A stretch of DNA of 64,000 nucleotides from Paenibacillus planticolens (GTDB lineage: Bacteria > Bacillota > Bacilli > Paenibacillales > NBRC-103111). The stretch's first letter is position 1. Every line of letters starts with the position of its first letter. Below, one piece after another: positions 49,909-58,487 of this stretch. The stretch covers positions 1-64,000 of the forward strand of contig NZ_WHNZ01000071.1 in assembly GCF_013141725.1 (NCBI RefSeq), given 5' to 3'. The notes under the pieces are model-generated. The model made no database searches, was not told the DNA's origin, and saw only the letters and a list, made by a program, of their open reading frames with translations. The translations under genes and the position numbers were made by a program.

Positions 49909-51528
49909 TCATTTCACTAGGTCGGTTGGATTCATGCCGGTATATTTCTTAAACAAGTTGCTAAAATAAGGAACGTTCTTGTATCCGACTCGTTTGGCCA
50001 CTTCATAGACCAACATATTGCGTTCCATGAGCAGCTCCTTAGCCTTCTCGATACGTACGCGCGTCAAATAATTGTTAAAGGTTTCTCCTGTTGCATTTTT
50101 AAATATAATCGCGAGATAATTGCGTGAAATGTACACCTTGCTTGTAAAATCAATGAGATTAATATCATCCATGTAATGCTCGTGGATATACTGAATCATG
50201 GAATCGACGACTTGCTGATGTTTGCTGTTCCCCTTGAATTCTCGGCTTGTGCAAATAACCGAAATCTTATCGTTAAGCCATTTCGCCAAATGCTCCGGCT
50301 TCGTGATTCCGGCCATTTCCATCACCACTTGCTCGTTGGGGAACATATCATCAAGCACCATCCCCACTTCGTACAAGCAGTAAGCAAAAATACCCCAAAG
50401 CTCCCCGGCCAGCATCTGCAAATAATCCGGAGTGATTGACTCCATATCCCTCTTGATGACTTCTAAATATGCCGTGATAATCTCGTAGGCCCTAACCTCT
50501 TGAGATACCTTAATCGCCCCGGCCAGCTCGGAATAAAATTTAACCGGGCGAATGCTGGCAGTTTCCTTTTCGCCTTTGGCTGCGCTGTTATACATGAATA
50601 CATCATAGATGGGGGTGGGGCGCTGCTCCTTCAGATCCATGGCACGGAATGCTTCTTCGGTCGAATCAGGGATATCCGTCCAATTCGATTTGATGGTTCC
50701 AATACCGACCCGAACGGTCAACTTTAAATGAGCTCTTATGGATTCAATGATTCGGGTTGAGAGCTTACTCAGCTTCTCTAACGAGTCGGTGTATTCTTCA
50801 TCCGGTTCCAGATGCAGCAGCAGCGCCGAGCGTGTGCTGTGCAGATTGGTATATTCGAATCCTTCAAACTGCTCCCCTGCTAACTCAGACACGATATTGC
50901 TAACGGCAAACCGGAATAAGTTCCAATCGGTCAACAATACTTCATTTGCACGTAAATCACGGACAATTTCGATTCCCAGTACAAGGTGCGTTTGATTTTG
51001 CCAATTACGAAACTGCGGCGGCAGCATAGACTCGTTCCATTTGCTGCTAAGTGTGCCCGCTACTGCGGATTGCACCCACTCCTTTTGGACAAAGGGTTCG
51101 TACATCGATAGTTTCTGCGCAAGATCAACCTGCTTCATACGCTGTTCTTCCTCATCTGTAAGCTCGCGAATCACTTTGGTAAGAACAGAGTTAAGCGTTT
51201 GCAATGAAATGGGCTTGGATACATAATCGCTTACTTGAAACCGTAAGGCTTGCCTTGCAAATTCAAAATCGGAATATCCGCTCAGAATGATGATTTTGCC
51301 TCGAAATTCATCTTCTCTCAGCCGCTCAATCATATCAATACCGTTCATGACAGGCATATAAATATCCGTAATGACGATATCCGGCTGAACCTCCAATACC
51401 ATCTTCAGGCCGTCTGCTCCGGTCAGGGCTTCCCCGACGCATTCTGCATTCAGCTCTTCCCAAGGTATCGCGCACTTCATGCCCTGAAGCACTTGGCGGT
51501 CGTCATCGATGATTGCGATTCTCCACAT
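49909..51528 (-). CDS. YesN-like AraC-type response regulator
   Basis: A 539-residue response regulator: receiver (IIDDDRQVLQG, phospho-Asp in IVITDIYMPVMNG, VSKPIS), a long middle region, and a C-terminal AraC HTH (INLIDFTSKVYISRNYLAIIFKNATGETFNNYLTRVRIEKAKELL). Start ATG 51528 follows AGGAGGA; a frame to 51612 adds an unlikely leader. Paired with the YesM-like kinase upstream. Such pairs control sugar ABC operons, here probably the one at 55.9-62.0 kb. Confidence 0.95.
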   Translation of the reverse strand: MWRIAIIDDDRQVLQGMKCAIPWEELNAECVGEALTGADGLKMVLEVQPDIVITDIYMPVMNGIDMIERLREDEFRGKIIILSGYSDFEFARQALRFQVSDYVSKPISLQTLNSVLTKVIRELTDEEEQRMKQVDLAQKLSMYEPFVQKEWVQSAVAGTLSSKWNESMLPPQFRNWQNQTHLVLGIEIVRDLRANEVLLTDWNLFRFAVSNIVSELAGEQFEGFEYTNLHSTRSALLLHLEPDEEYTDSLEKLSKLSTRIIESIRAHLKLTVRVGIGTIKSNWTDIPDSTEEAFRAMDLKEQRPTPIYDVFMYNSAAKGEKETASIRPVKFYSELAGAIKVSQEVRAYEIITAYLEVIKRDMESITPDYLQMLAGELWGIFAYCLYEVGMVLDDMFPNEQVVMEMAGITKPEHLAKWLNDKISVICTSREFKGNSKHQQVVDSMIQYIHEHYMDDINLIDFTSKVYISRNYLAIIFKNATGETFNNYLTRVRIEKAKELLMERNMLVYEVAKRVGYKNVPYFSNLFKKYTGMNPTDLVK

Positions 51529-51617
51529 AGTTCGGCGTCCTCCTAATCGAATGATAACATGATCTAACACACGCTTAAATGCGGCTAATGCACAAATTAT
51601 TATAAAATCCATTCCGA

Positions 51618-53378
51618 TTAATCATTGTTCTTCCCCCATGCTGCCGGATCAGGACGCGATGTCAGTGTCGGCAATGTGATGTGAACGCGCGTTCCCCCTT
51701 CATCACGGGGGGTCAATGCAACTCCGTACCTGCTCCCGAAGTATACCTTGATGCGTTCTTTTACATTCCGAACCCCATAACCTCCCGTATGGCGTTGGTG
51801 CGGACTGTCCGGCTTCATTTGATTTTGCAATCCAACCCCGTCATCCTCAATAACAATGCTCAATATATCATTGTTTACTTCAATGCGGATATGGATATGT
51901 CCTTCACTTCGAACGGCAAAACCGTGTATGATGCTATTCTCTACAAAAGGTTGCAAGATCAGTTTGGGCAGGAACAACTGCTTGATGTCGCTATTGATCG
52001 CAATGGAGTACTCCAGGCCGGTTTTCCAGCGCAATTGCTGGATCTCCAAATAGCTTTCCACATGCATCACTTCCTCGGCCAGTGTCACGAAGCTTTCTCC
52101 ATTCGAAAGGCCTATGCGGAACATTCGCCCCATGAGTTCGATAATTCGGCTGATTTCATGCTGCCCCCGGGTAATGGCCATCCAGTTTAATTGATCCAGC
52201 GTGTTATATAAAAAATGAGGGTTGATATTCGCTTGCAAGGCCTCAATCTCCGCTTTGCGCTGCTGTTCATGACGGCGCTGCAGCGATTCGTACAGCTCCT
52301 CTATCCGTTCGTTTTGTTTGGAATATCCCAAAAACAAATACCCAAATTCATTTTCGTAATCCTGGGGCACATTAATTTTCTTTCCCCCTAACGAATAGGC
52401 TGACATCATACTGATTAAATATTTGATAGGTTTAGTAAACTGCTTGCTAAGCCACAGTGCAAGGATCAAAGTCAGCAGAATAGCTACTACGCCTATGATT
52501 CCTACTGCTTCAGCAAGCTTATATCCACCGGCCGAAATTTGCTCCCATGGCGTTACCTCGACCAGAACCCACTGTGAGTTTGGAGACTTGGAATACACAA
52601 GTAAATTATCTGCTAATCCGGCTTCGCCCCGAATCCGGGTATACCCGGAATCTTCTATTTTATGATCCAGCCACTCAGATAACTGTACATGGTTGGAGAT
52701 ATCCCCCGTATGTAGTAATAATTTGCCGGTATCGCTCAGGATAAGACGGTTAGCCTCTGTTGATTGTCCTGCCAGCGTAGATCGAATGCTTTCGGCCTTA
52801 ATTTGGATAACTAGAATGCCTAAATATTTGTTATCATATATAATTTTCCTTGCATAACTCATAACAGGAACCGTCCCTTGGAAGCTGGGAATCAAATGCT
52901 CACTAGACCAAGTTGTATCATTATCTTGCAAAGCATCGAACCATATTCGGCCGGAAGCCTCGGATCTCTCCATAAATTGGATGTAACTTTTGGAATCGCC
53001 GAAAACAGGTTGATCCATATACAGATCAATTTCCTGAATCATGGGGATGGAGTAGGTAACATTGGCCAAGGTTTGCGCCACGTTCCTGGACTCTTGATAT
53101 CGCTGATACTCATCCTTCTGCACTCTTAAGTATGAAATGAGCTGCTCGTCCCGAGATAACGAGAGGGAAATCTGTTCAATCGTTTGAAGCCGGGAGGAAA
53201 TTTCCTTATTCAACTCCACAAGAAGTTTATGCTGATAATGCGATGTCGTTTGTGCCAGCTCATTGGACGACATTCGGAAGCTGATCAGGACCGTGGAAGC
53301 CAACACAATGACGATTAGCGTGGCAAAGCTGTAAAAGAACAATCGATCGATTCTATATTTTTTAAACGGATTGTGCAT
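51618..53378 (-). CDS. YesM-like sensor histidine kinase
   Basis: A 586-residue kinase of the LytS/YesM type. TM1 near 15-38, a Cache-like extracytoplasmic domain, TM2 near 290-312, HAMP, then the His_kinase box ANINPHFLYNTLDQLNWMA (phosphoacceptor His in PHFLYNTL) and HATPase (IEDDGVGLQNQM, GGYGVRNVKERIKVYFG). Followed by its response regulator. AAGGAAGG precedes the ATG. Confidence 0.95.
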   Translation of the reverse strand: MHNPFKKYRIDRLFFYSFATLIVIVLASTVLISFRMSSNELAQTTSHYQHKLLVELNKEISSRLQTIEQISLSLSRDEQLISYLRVQKDEYQRYQESRNVAQTLANVTYSIPMIQEIDLYMDQPVFGDSKSYIQFMERSEASGRIWFDALQDNDTTWSSEHLIPSFQGTVPVMSYARKIIYDNKYLGILVIQIKAESIRSTLAGQSTEANRLILSDTGKLLLHTGDISNHVQLSEWLDHKIEDSGYTRIRGEAGLADNLLVYSKSPNSQWVLVEVTPWEQISAGGYKLAEAVGIIGVVAILLTLILALWLSKQFTKPIKYLISMMSAYSLGGKKINVPQDYENEFGYLFLGYSKQNERIEELYESLQRRHEQQRKAEIEALQANINPHFLYNTLDQLNWMAITRGQHEISRIIELMGRMFRIGLSNGESFVTLAEEVMHVESYLEIQQLRWKTGLEYSIAINSDIKQLFLPKLILQPFVENSIIHGFAVRSEGHIHIRIEVNNDILSIVIEDDGVGLQNQMKPDSPHQRHTGGYGVRNVKERIKVYFGSRYGVALTPRDEGGTRVHITLPTLTSRPDPAAWGKNND

Positions 53379-53420
53379 AGATGACCATCCTTCCTTCGGA
53401 ATTCACGCTATTTGCAATCA

Positions 53421-53447
53421 AAGACCTGCCGATGATCGACAGGTCTT
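53421..53447 (-). terminator. hairpin between the GntR gene and the kinase gene
   Basis: AAGACCTGCCGA-TGA-TCGACAGGTCTT (plus strand), twelve-base arms with one mismatch. On the minus strand TTTGATTG follows, a weak T run. It may attenuate read-through from gntR into the two-component genes. Confidence 0.6.
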
Positions 53448-53460
53448 CGAGGTAAGCATG

Positions 53461-54153
53461 TTATTTAAAATAAGTTGGATATTTTTTCTTTAGTTCTTCT
53501 TTTTCAAATCGCACTTTGCTTAAATGCTCGCCCATAACGGTTTCCGCACGATCCGGGTCTCGCTCGCGAATCGCTTGGATAATCGCCTGATGCTGCTCAA
53601 GAATAAGCCCCCAGTCTTCGTCATCCGCAAGACGCAAAATTCGAACTCTGTTGTAATGTACGTTCATTTGCTCCAGCATGCTCCAGGTATGGGTTTTACC
53701 GCAGCCTACAATAATGGTCTTATGAAACTCTTCATCTAATTCAAAAAAGCGTTCATAATTTTTCTCGTCGACGCATAACTGCTGAAGGGAATGAAGATGC
53801 TGCAGCTGCATAACCTGTTCGGTCTTCAGATCTTGACAAGCTCTTCGCACAATTTCCCTTTCCATCGTTTCTCGTACAAAACGGGCTTCTTCCACAAGAC
53901 CGAGATCAATCAGTGAAATATAAGTCCCCTTCTGAGGAACGGTCTCGATTAAATCTTCCTGAGCCAATAAAACCAATGCTTCTCGAATGGGGGTTTTGCT
54001 TACTTGAAGCATCTCGATAACTTCCTTCTCCGAAATGAGACGGCCGGGCTCAAGCTTTAACTCCATAATGTTGTTCTTCAGCGTATTGTACACATGATCC
54101 CTAATCAGCAGACCTTTGTTATCACGCGAAGAAACGGAAAGTTTCATGTCCAC
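53461..54153 (-). CDS. GntR-family regulator, FCD (FadR) subgroup
   Basis: A 230-residue regulator with winged helix (VIEMLQVSKTPIREALVLLAQEDLIETVPQKGTYISLID) and FCD domain (FVRETMEREIVRRACQDL, ELDEEFHKTIIVGCGKTH, EQHQAIIQAIRERDPDRA; Asp and His metal ligands visible). GTG 54153 has AGGAG nine bases upstream. A perfect 15-bp palindrome downstream of its promoter recurs at the ABC importer promoter, so it likely represses both; an uronate or similar sugar acid is a typical FCD ligand (inferred). Confidence 0.93.
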   Translation of the reverse strand: MDMKLSVSSRDNKGLLIRDHVYNTLKNNIMELKLEPGRLISEKEVIEMLQVSKTPIREALVLLAQEDLIETVPQKGTYISLIDLGLVEEARFVRETMEREIVRRACQDLKTEQVMQLQHLHSLQQLCVDEKNYERFFELDEEFHKTIIVGCGKTHTWSMLEQMNVHYNRVRILRLADDEDWGLILEQHQAIIQAIRERDPDRAETVMGEHLSKVRFEKEELKKKYPTYFK

Positions 54154-54279
54154 AGTGCAGCACTCCTCTTGAGTTCTCTAATATGATTAATCTACCAGAT
54201 ACGCGAAACCCATCAAAGGAGATACTTCACCTTCCCCTTCACAGCGGCCAAGCTTTGCAGATATTGAAATTTTGATGTT

Positions 54280-54294
54280 ACTAGTAATACTAGT
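54280..54294 (-). promoter_or_regulatory. GntR operator, copy 1
   Basis: ACTAGTAATACTAGT, a perfect palindrome about its central base pair apart from the A/T centre, beginning 13 bases after the -10 of the gntR promoter. Its reverse complement occurs at 62222-62236. Confidence 0.75.
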
Positions 54295-54307
54295 GCATAT
54301 ATTGTAT

Positions 54308-54336
54308 AGTATATAAGATTAGAAATGCCATTTCAA
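54308..54336 (-). promoter_or_regulatory. promoter of the FCD-GntR gene
   Basis: The minus strand has -35 TTGAAA (54331-54336), 17-bp spacer, -10 TATACT (54308-54313). It lies just after the end of the binding-protein gene and gives the regulator its own transcript. Confidence 0.7.
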
Positions 54337-54348
54337 TACTATATAGCA

Positions 54349-55647
54349 TTATTTCTCGTACTTATGCGCGGCGGCTTTCAGCTGTTCAAACGCTTCTTTG
54401 GGCGTGATTTTGCCAAAGCTGAGTTGATCCCTGACCAGCGGCCAATCTCTGTCAACATAATTGATCCAGCCGTTTGGACCGGGACTATAGGTTTGACCGT
54501 TTGTTAAAGTCGTATAAAACATGCTGAGTCCAGCCTTGTCGATTTCGCTCATATATTTTTCAATAGAAGCGGCAATCTCACGATTGACCGGCAGTCCACG
54601 GACTGTCTTTAATAGGGCTCCCGCTTCCGGATCGTTGATAAACCAATCAATAAACCTTTTAGCCTCTTTAGGATAACTGCTGCCAGAAGAAACTCCGAAG
54701 AACATGGAGGGCTTGAGCCAGCCTCCCGCCTGCTGCGACCTGGGCATGGTGACAAGCGCATATGTGCCTCTTTTTAAACTGTCCCAGCCGCCCAAATTGT
54801 TCGAGAAGGACATTCTCATCGTGATTTTTCCTGCCACCATCAAATCCAGACCGGGATCAAATTCCTTATCGGAGAGATTGATTTCCGGCGGGGGAACAAT
54901 GCCATCCTTGCGCATTTGCTCAAATGTTTGGGTCCACTCCAGGAAAGTATTCTCGTCAACGTTGAACTTCCCGCCGTCCGTCATCACTTTATCCTTCCCT
55001 TTACTGTATTGAAAGGCGGAATAGGCGAAGTAATCCCCGGCAAAATCTTTCGTGAAATATACGCCCTTCGGCAGCTTGGGCTTTGATTCCCTAGCCATTT
55101 GGAAGAAGTCATCCCAAGTCCATCCGTTCTGCGGCGCCTCTATGCCTAGCTTCTCCAAGGCTGAACGGTCATAAATCATTCCATAAGCAACAGAGCCTAA
55201 TGGCACCGCGTAGGATATCCCTTTGTACTGCCCGGAAGACAAAAGCTTCTGATCCACCTTGGACAAATTCACGCCGGGGTCCAGCGGAATCAATATTTGA
55301 CGGCTTGCCCAATCCGAGATCCAGCCTGCATCGAGTTGCACAATATCGGGCGGATTTTTCGCTAAGGCTTGAGTATTAATCTTATCTAAGTAGCCCTCCA
55401 GACCGGAATACTCCGGTTCGAACGTAATGTTGGGAAATTTCTGTGTATATAAGCGTAAAACGGACATGGTTGCCTCATGGCGTTCTTGGGAGCCCCACCA
55501 TGCGATCCTTAATTTGACTTTGCTTTCCCCCTGAGGAAGCTGATCTTTTGGTTGGGGTTGGGGGTTCATATGTAGGCACGAAGTAAGCAATGTTCCAAGA
55601 AAAATGCCTGCGAACAAGAGTAAGTGAAAGCGGTTCCACTTGACCAT
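54349..55647 (-). CDS. extracellular solute-binding lipoprotein, family 1
   Basis: A 432-residue sugar-binding lipoprotein with lipobox GTLLTSC (Cys24), a Pro/Gln linker, KLRIAWWGSQERHEATMSVLRLYTQKFPNITFEPE, and Trp-rich ligand-site segments (DAGWISDWAS, NGWTWDDFF). No permease genes lie next to it, so it either feeds the permeases at 60-62 kb or works with the YesM-like kinase as a sensor. AGGGGAG precedes the ATG. A repeat array separates it from the PmoA gene. Confidence 0.92.
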   Translation of the reverse strand: MVKWNRFHLLLFAGIFLGTLLTSCLHMNPQPQPKDQLPQGESKVKLRIAWWGSQERHEATMSVLRLYTQKFPNITFEPEYSGLEGYLDKINTQALAKNPPDIVQLDAGWISDWASRQILIPLDPGVNLSKVDQKLLSSGQYKGISYAVPLGSVAYGMIYDRSALEKLGIEAPQNGWTWDDFFQMARESKPKLPKGVYFTKDFAGDYFAYSAFQYSKGKDKVMTDGGKFNVDENTFLEWTQTFEQMRKDGIVPPPEINLSDKEFDPGLDLMVAGKITMRMSFSNNLGGWDSLKRGTYALVTMPRSQQAGGWLKPSMFFGVSSGSSYPKEAKRFIDWFINDPEAGALLKTVRGLPVNREIAASIEKYMSEIDKAGLSMFYTTLTNGQTYSPGPNGWINYVDRDWPLVRDQLSFGKITPKEAFEQLKAAAHKYEK

Positions 55648-55749
55648 TAGTTTCTCCCCTAAACGGTTTATAACATGACTCGAACCATTGGCGCTTTTCT
55701 AATATATCATACTTTGCAGCATTTTTTTCTTGTTAATTTCCCAAAGGAT

Positions 55750-55930
55750 AGGGAACTACAGGGCGCTATTCGGGCTGGGCGGGCTATTTTCTGCTTGGTG
55801 GAGGAACTATGGGGGTCTTATTTGCCCCGAACAGCCTTCCTACTGGTTCAAAAGAGCAAATTAGCGGAACGGAGTTCCCTTTGAATGGCCAAATGGCTCC
55901 CTGCTTAGCAAATAGCGGATTATTGTTCCC
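55750..55930. repeat. GGGAACTAC dispersed repeat array, copy C
   Basis: Head units GGGAACTACAGGGCGCTATT at 55751 and GGAACTATGGGGGTCTTATT at 55803, and tail units AATTAGCGGAACGGAGTTCC near 55859 and AATAGCGGATTATTGTTCCC near 55911. Same two-head, two-tail order as copy B. Confidence 0.72.
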
Positions 55931-55987
55931 GCAATATGAAAAAGAGCCTGCCATCATGACAGACTCATCACATTTATTTTAAATTAA

Positions 55988-57247
55988 TCATGTCTTTTGC
56001 TCATAAAATGCTAGATTTCCTTGTACAGATTCGGCGGCATATTCCTTGTACCGCTGCGCTACCTTCCCTTCGGCCGCATCCCCTTGATGGATAAATAGCC
56101 TGTGATTCATGGTCATGTTATCACCGCTGCTTAGCACTTTCCCGCCGCAGAAATGGAAGTTGGCAGGCGTGAACGGGCCATAGTCGCGAACAAACCACTG
56201 GGAAGCATAAGTCTCATTCTCTGGGTGGGAGAACACGGCAATGCCCATTTCAGCATATTCCTTGACAGCCGTCCCCTCTTTGCTGCGCATACTGCGAAAC
56301 AGCTTGCCACTGTAATCCACCCACTCCGTGACGGTTCCAAAAATCTCAGCTTCCCCCATTTTTCCGTTGGCAGCCGATATAACCCCGGTATGATGACCGT
56401 TGATTTGCTCGTTAACGCGAATGAAAGGGAAGCCTCCTTCTTTCGTGTCGCCGAACTTCACATCACCGTTAACAGCATGAAGTTGTGTCGTTAGATCTAC
56501 ATATCTTGATTCGGGAGGCAGGTTGTATATTCTCATACTGCGAGTCTCCTGCAGCAAAAGATTGCCGTGCTCATCCTGCCAATCGATCAGCGTTGTCAGT
56601 TGACCAAAGACCGGGCCGCCGGACATGACCATAAATGCCTTATGCACTTGGCGGCCCTCGCCACGAAACTCATGGTAAAGCTTATGCCCGTTTACATCGT
56701 CGTGTCCCCACCAAAGCCCGTGATGATGCAGGTGATCGTCCGGCGCATCCTGAATCAGCGTTTTGCCGTGGGGCCCAATTAAGGGATAGTAGTACGGCTT
56801 GCCAACTTGCGGCGAATATAAATAGCGGGTGAACAGCTTGCCCTCAATGCTTACAACGACCCGGCTGTTCTCTTCCTGATGATCCAAATAAACGCCCGGT
56901 AGTTCATGCCAAGGATTATACTGCCGATCTTTGGGCGTCCCTTGACTGAGGGGCTTCGTTATTAAACAATCTATCGCCTTCGTTTGCAATTGAGCTTCTT
57001 TTAAGAGGATATAGAGAGCCCGCTCTTGCTTTACTTCCCATGGTGTTGCAGAATTACCGAACCGGTTAAGCTGGCAAGCAAATTCAACCCCGTTAGTCTC
57101 ATCAACGGCATAAATGTCCGCCTCTCCGGCCCATGTTGCAATCCTGTTATAGGTTCCATCGTCCAATTCGACCTTCAACACGGTTGGCAGCGACGTAACA
57201 GAATGATCTAAAGTAACGGAGAACTTCATTTTTGACTCTATGGTCAT
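55988..57247 (-). CDS. PmoA family protein (DUF6807)
   Basis: A 419-residue beta-rich protein. The family segment DHLHHHGLWWGHDDVNGHKLYHE (shown shortened: DHLHHHGLWWGHDD) and ETYASQWFVRDYGPFTPANFHF are present, as in proteins annotated PmoA in sugar clusters. Despite the name it is not a methane oxygenase subunit; members pair with Gfo/Idh/MocA oxidoreductases and are thought to act on sugars. It starts 12 bases after the oxidoreductase stop, with AAGGAG upstream. Last gene of the ABC operon. Confidence 0.88.
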   Translation of the reverse strand: MTIESKMKFSVTLDHSVTSLPTVLKVELDDGTYNRIATWAGEADIYAVDETNGVEFACQLNRFGNSATPWEVKQERALYILLKEAQLQTKAIDCLITKPLSQGTPKDRQYNPWHELPGVYLDHQEENSRVVVSIEGKLFTRYLYSPQVGKPYYYPLIGPHGKTLIQDAPDDHLHHHGLWWGHDDVNGHKLYHEFRGEGRQVHKAFMVMSGGPVFGQLTTLIDWQDEHGNLLLQETRSMRIYNLPPESRYVDLTTQLHAVNGDVKFGDTKEGGFPFIRVNEQINGHHTGVISAANGKMGEAEIFGTVTEWVDYSGKLFRSMRSKEGTAVKEYAEMGIAVFSHPENETYASQWFVRDYGPFTPANFHFCGGKVLSSGDNMTMNHRLFIHQGDAAEGKVAQRYKEYAAESVQGNLAFYEQKT

Positions 57248-57259
57248 GCTTCCAGCTCC

Positions 57260-58414
57260 TTATCTCTTCTCTCCGCTGACTGTGATTTCATTCGAGCTGA
57301 AACCGACAACCGAGTTTTTCTTATCATAAAAGCGTGGAGCGTTCGCCATAATTCCTTCGCGGGAATAGAACGGGCTATCCGACTTAAGCGGGAGCTGTAC
57401 GGATGTACCCGTGCTGGCAGATTGATAAATGGCTGTAATGAGCTCGAGTGTTTTTCTGCCTTCTTGGCCTGTGACTAGTACATCCGTCAGACCGTTCTCT
57501 ATAGCCGTCAAAACATTGTCAATCTGACCCTGGTGCCCCGTGTAATGCAGTGCAGGAACCTGGTTCGCAACCGCAGCGATTTCTTGCTCTAGCTCTGGAT
57601 GAGCCTGAGGGAATCCGTTATCTTTGGACACGGAAGCCATCACCTTCCACGGCATCGACACACGCGCTTTCTCCCCTTGGAAAATCAACTGCTGCTCCTG
57701 CCCGTGATTCACAACCGAGCTTGTAATTTGAGCCAAAGCTCGCGGATAGGACAGAATCGCGATCGACAAATCCTCGACTTCCGCATTATCATGCGACGTA
57801 TTGCTCATTACAGCTGTAATCTGGTCCGGCATGCCCATCATCCACTGAAACATATCAATATGATGGACGGCATGATTCAGCGTGCAGCCTCCGCCTTCTT
57901 TTTCCCATGTGCCTCTCCACCAGAGATCGTAGTATACGTATCCTCTCCACCAGAACGAGTCTACTTGCGCGTGAACAATTTTACCGGCTAATCCGGAATC
58001 CAGTACGGCTTTTAATTTCATGACCGAATCGCCGAAGCGGTTTTGGCTAACGATCGAAAGTATTTTACCGGAAGCCTCGGCCGCCTCGATCATCCTGTCA
58101 CATTCCTCAAGGGAGGAGGCCATCGGCTTCTCGACAATGACATGCTTGCCGGCATTAAGCGCATAGACGGCAATATCCGCATGGGTATACGGCGGTGTGC
58201 AGACGGAAACCAGATCAATATCGTCCCGTGACAGCATCTCGCGATAATCGCTATAAATCATGCATTCCAGGTTATGTTTCTGTTTAAACTGCTCCGCCTT
58301 ATCTGTGTAGATGTCGCACAAGGCGACAATTTGACAGCGTTCCCCCAAAGTTTGGTAAGCTTCCATATGGGCAGCCGAAATGGCGCCTATTCCAATAACA
58401 GCAACACGAATCAT
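57260..58414 (-). CDS. Gfo/Idh/MocA family oxidoreductase
   Basis: A 384-residue NAD(P)-dependent sugar oxidoreductase. Rossmann start IRVAVIGIGAISAAHMEAY, then VSVCTPPYTHADIAVYALNAGKHVIVEKPMASS (EKP with catalytic Lys) and the GGCTLNHAVHHIDMFQWMMG active-site His. AAGGAG precedes the ATG. Lies between the importer and PmoA genes, so it probably oxidises the imported sugar or its product. Confidence 0.94.
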   Translation of the reverse strand: MIRVAVIGIGAISAAHMEAYQTLGERCQIVALCDIYTDKAEQFKQKHNLECMIYSDYREMLSRDDIDLVSVCTPPYTHADIAVYALNAGKHVIVEKPMASSLEECDRMIEAAEASGKILSIVSQNRFGDSVMKLKAVLDSGLAGKIVHAQVDSFWWRGYVYYDLWWRGTWEKEGGGCTLNHAVHHIDMFQWMMGMPDQITAVMSNTSHDNAEVEDLSIAILSYPRALAQITSSVVNHGQEQQLIFQGEKARVSMPWKVMASVSKDNGFPQAHPELEQEIAAVANQVPALHYTGHQGQIDNVLTAIENGLTDVLVTGQEGRKTLELITAIYQSASTGTSVQLPLKSDSPFYSREGIMANAPRFYDKKNSVVGFSSNEITVSGEKR

Positions 58415-58487
58415 GACTCCTGGCTCCTTCGCTATAATAAATTCGGTTCCCCGTTTAGCAGGGAACCGAGTAATCCATTACATAAAG

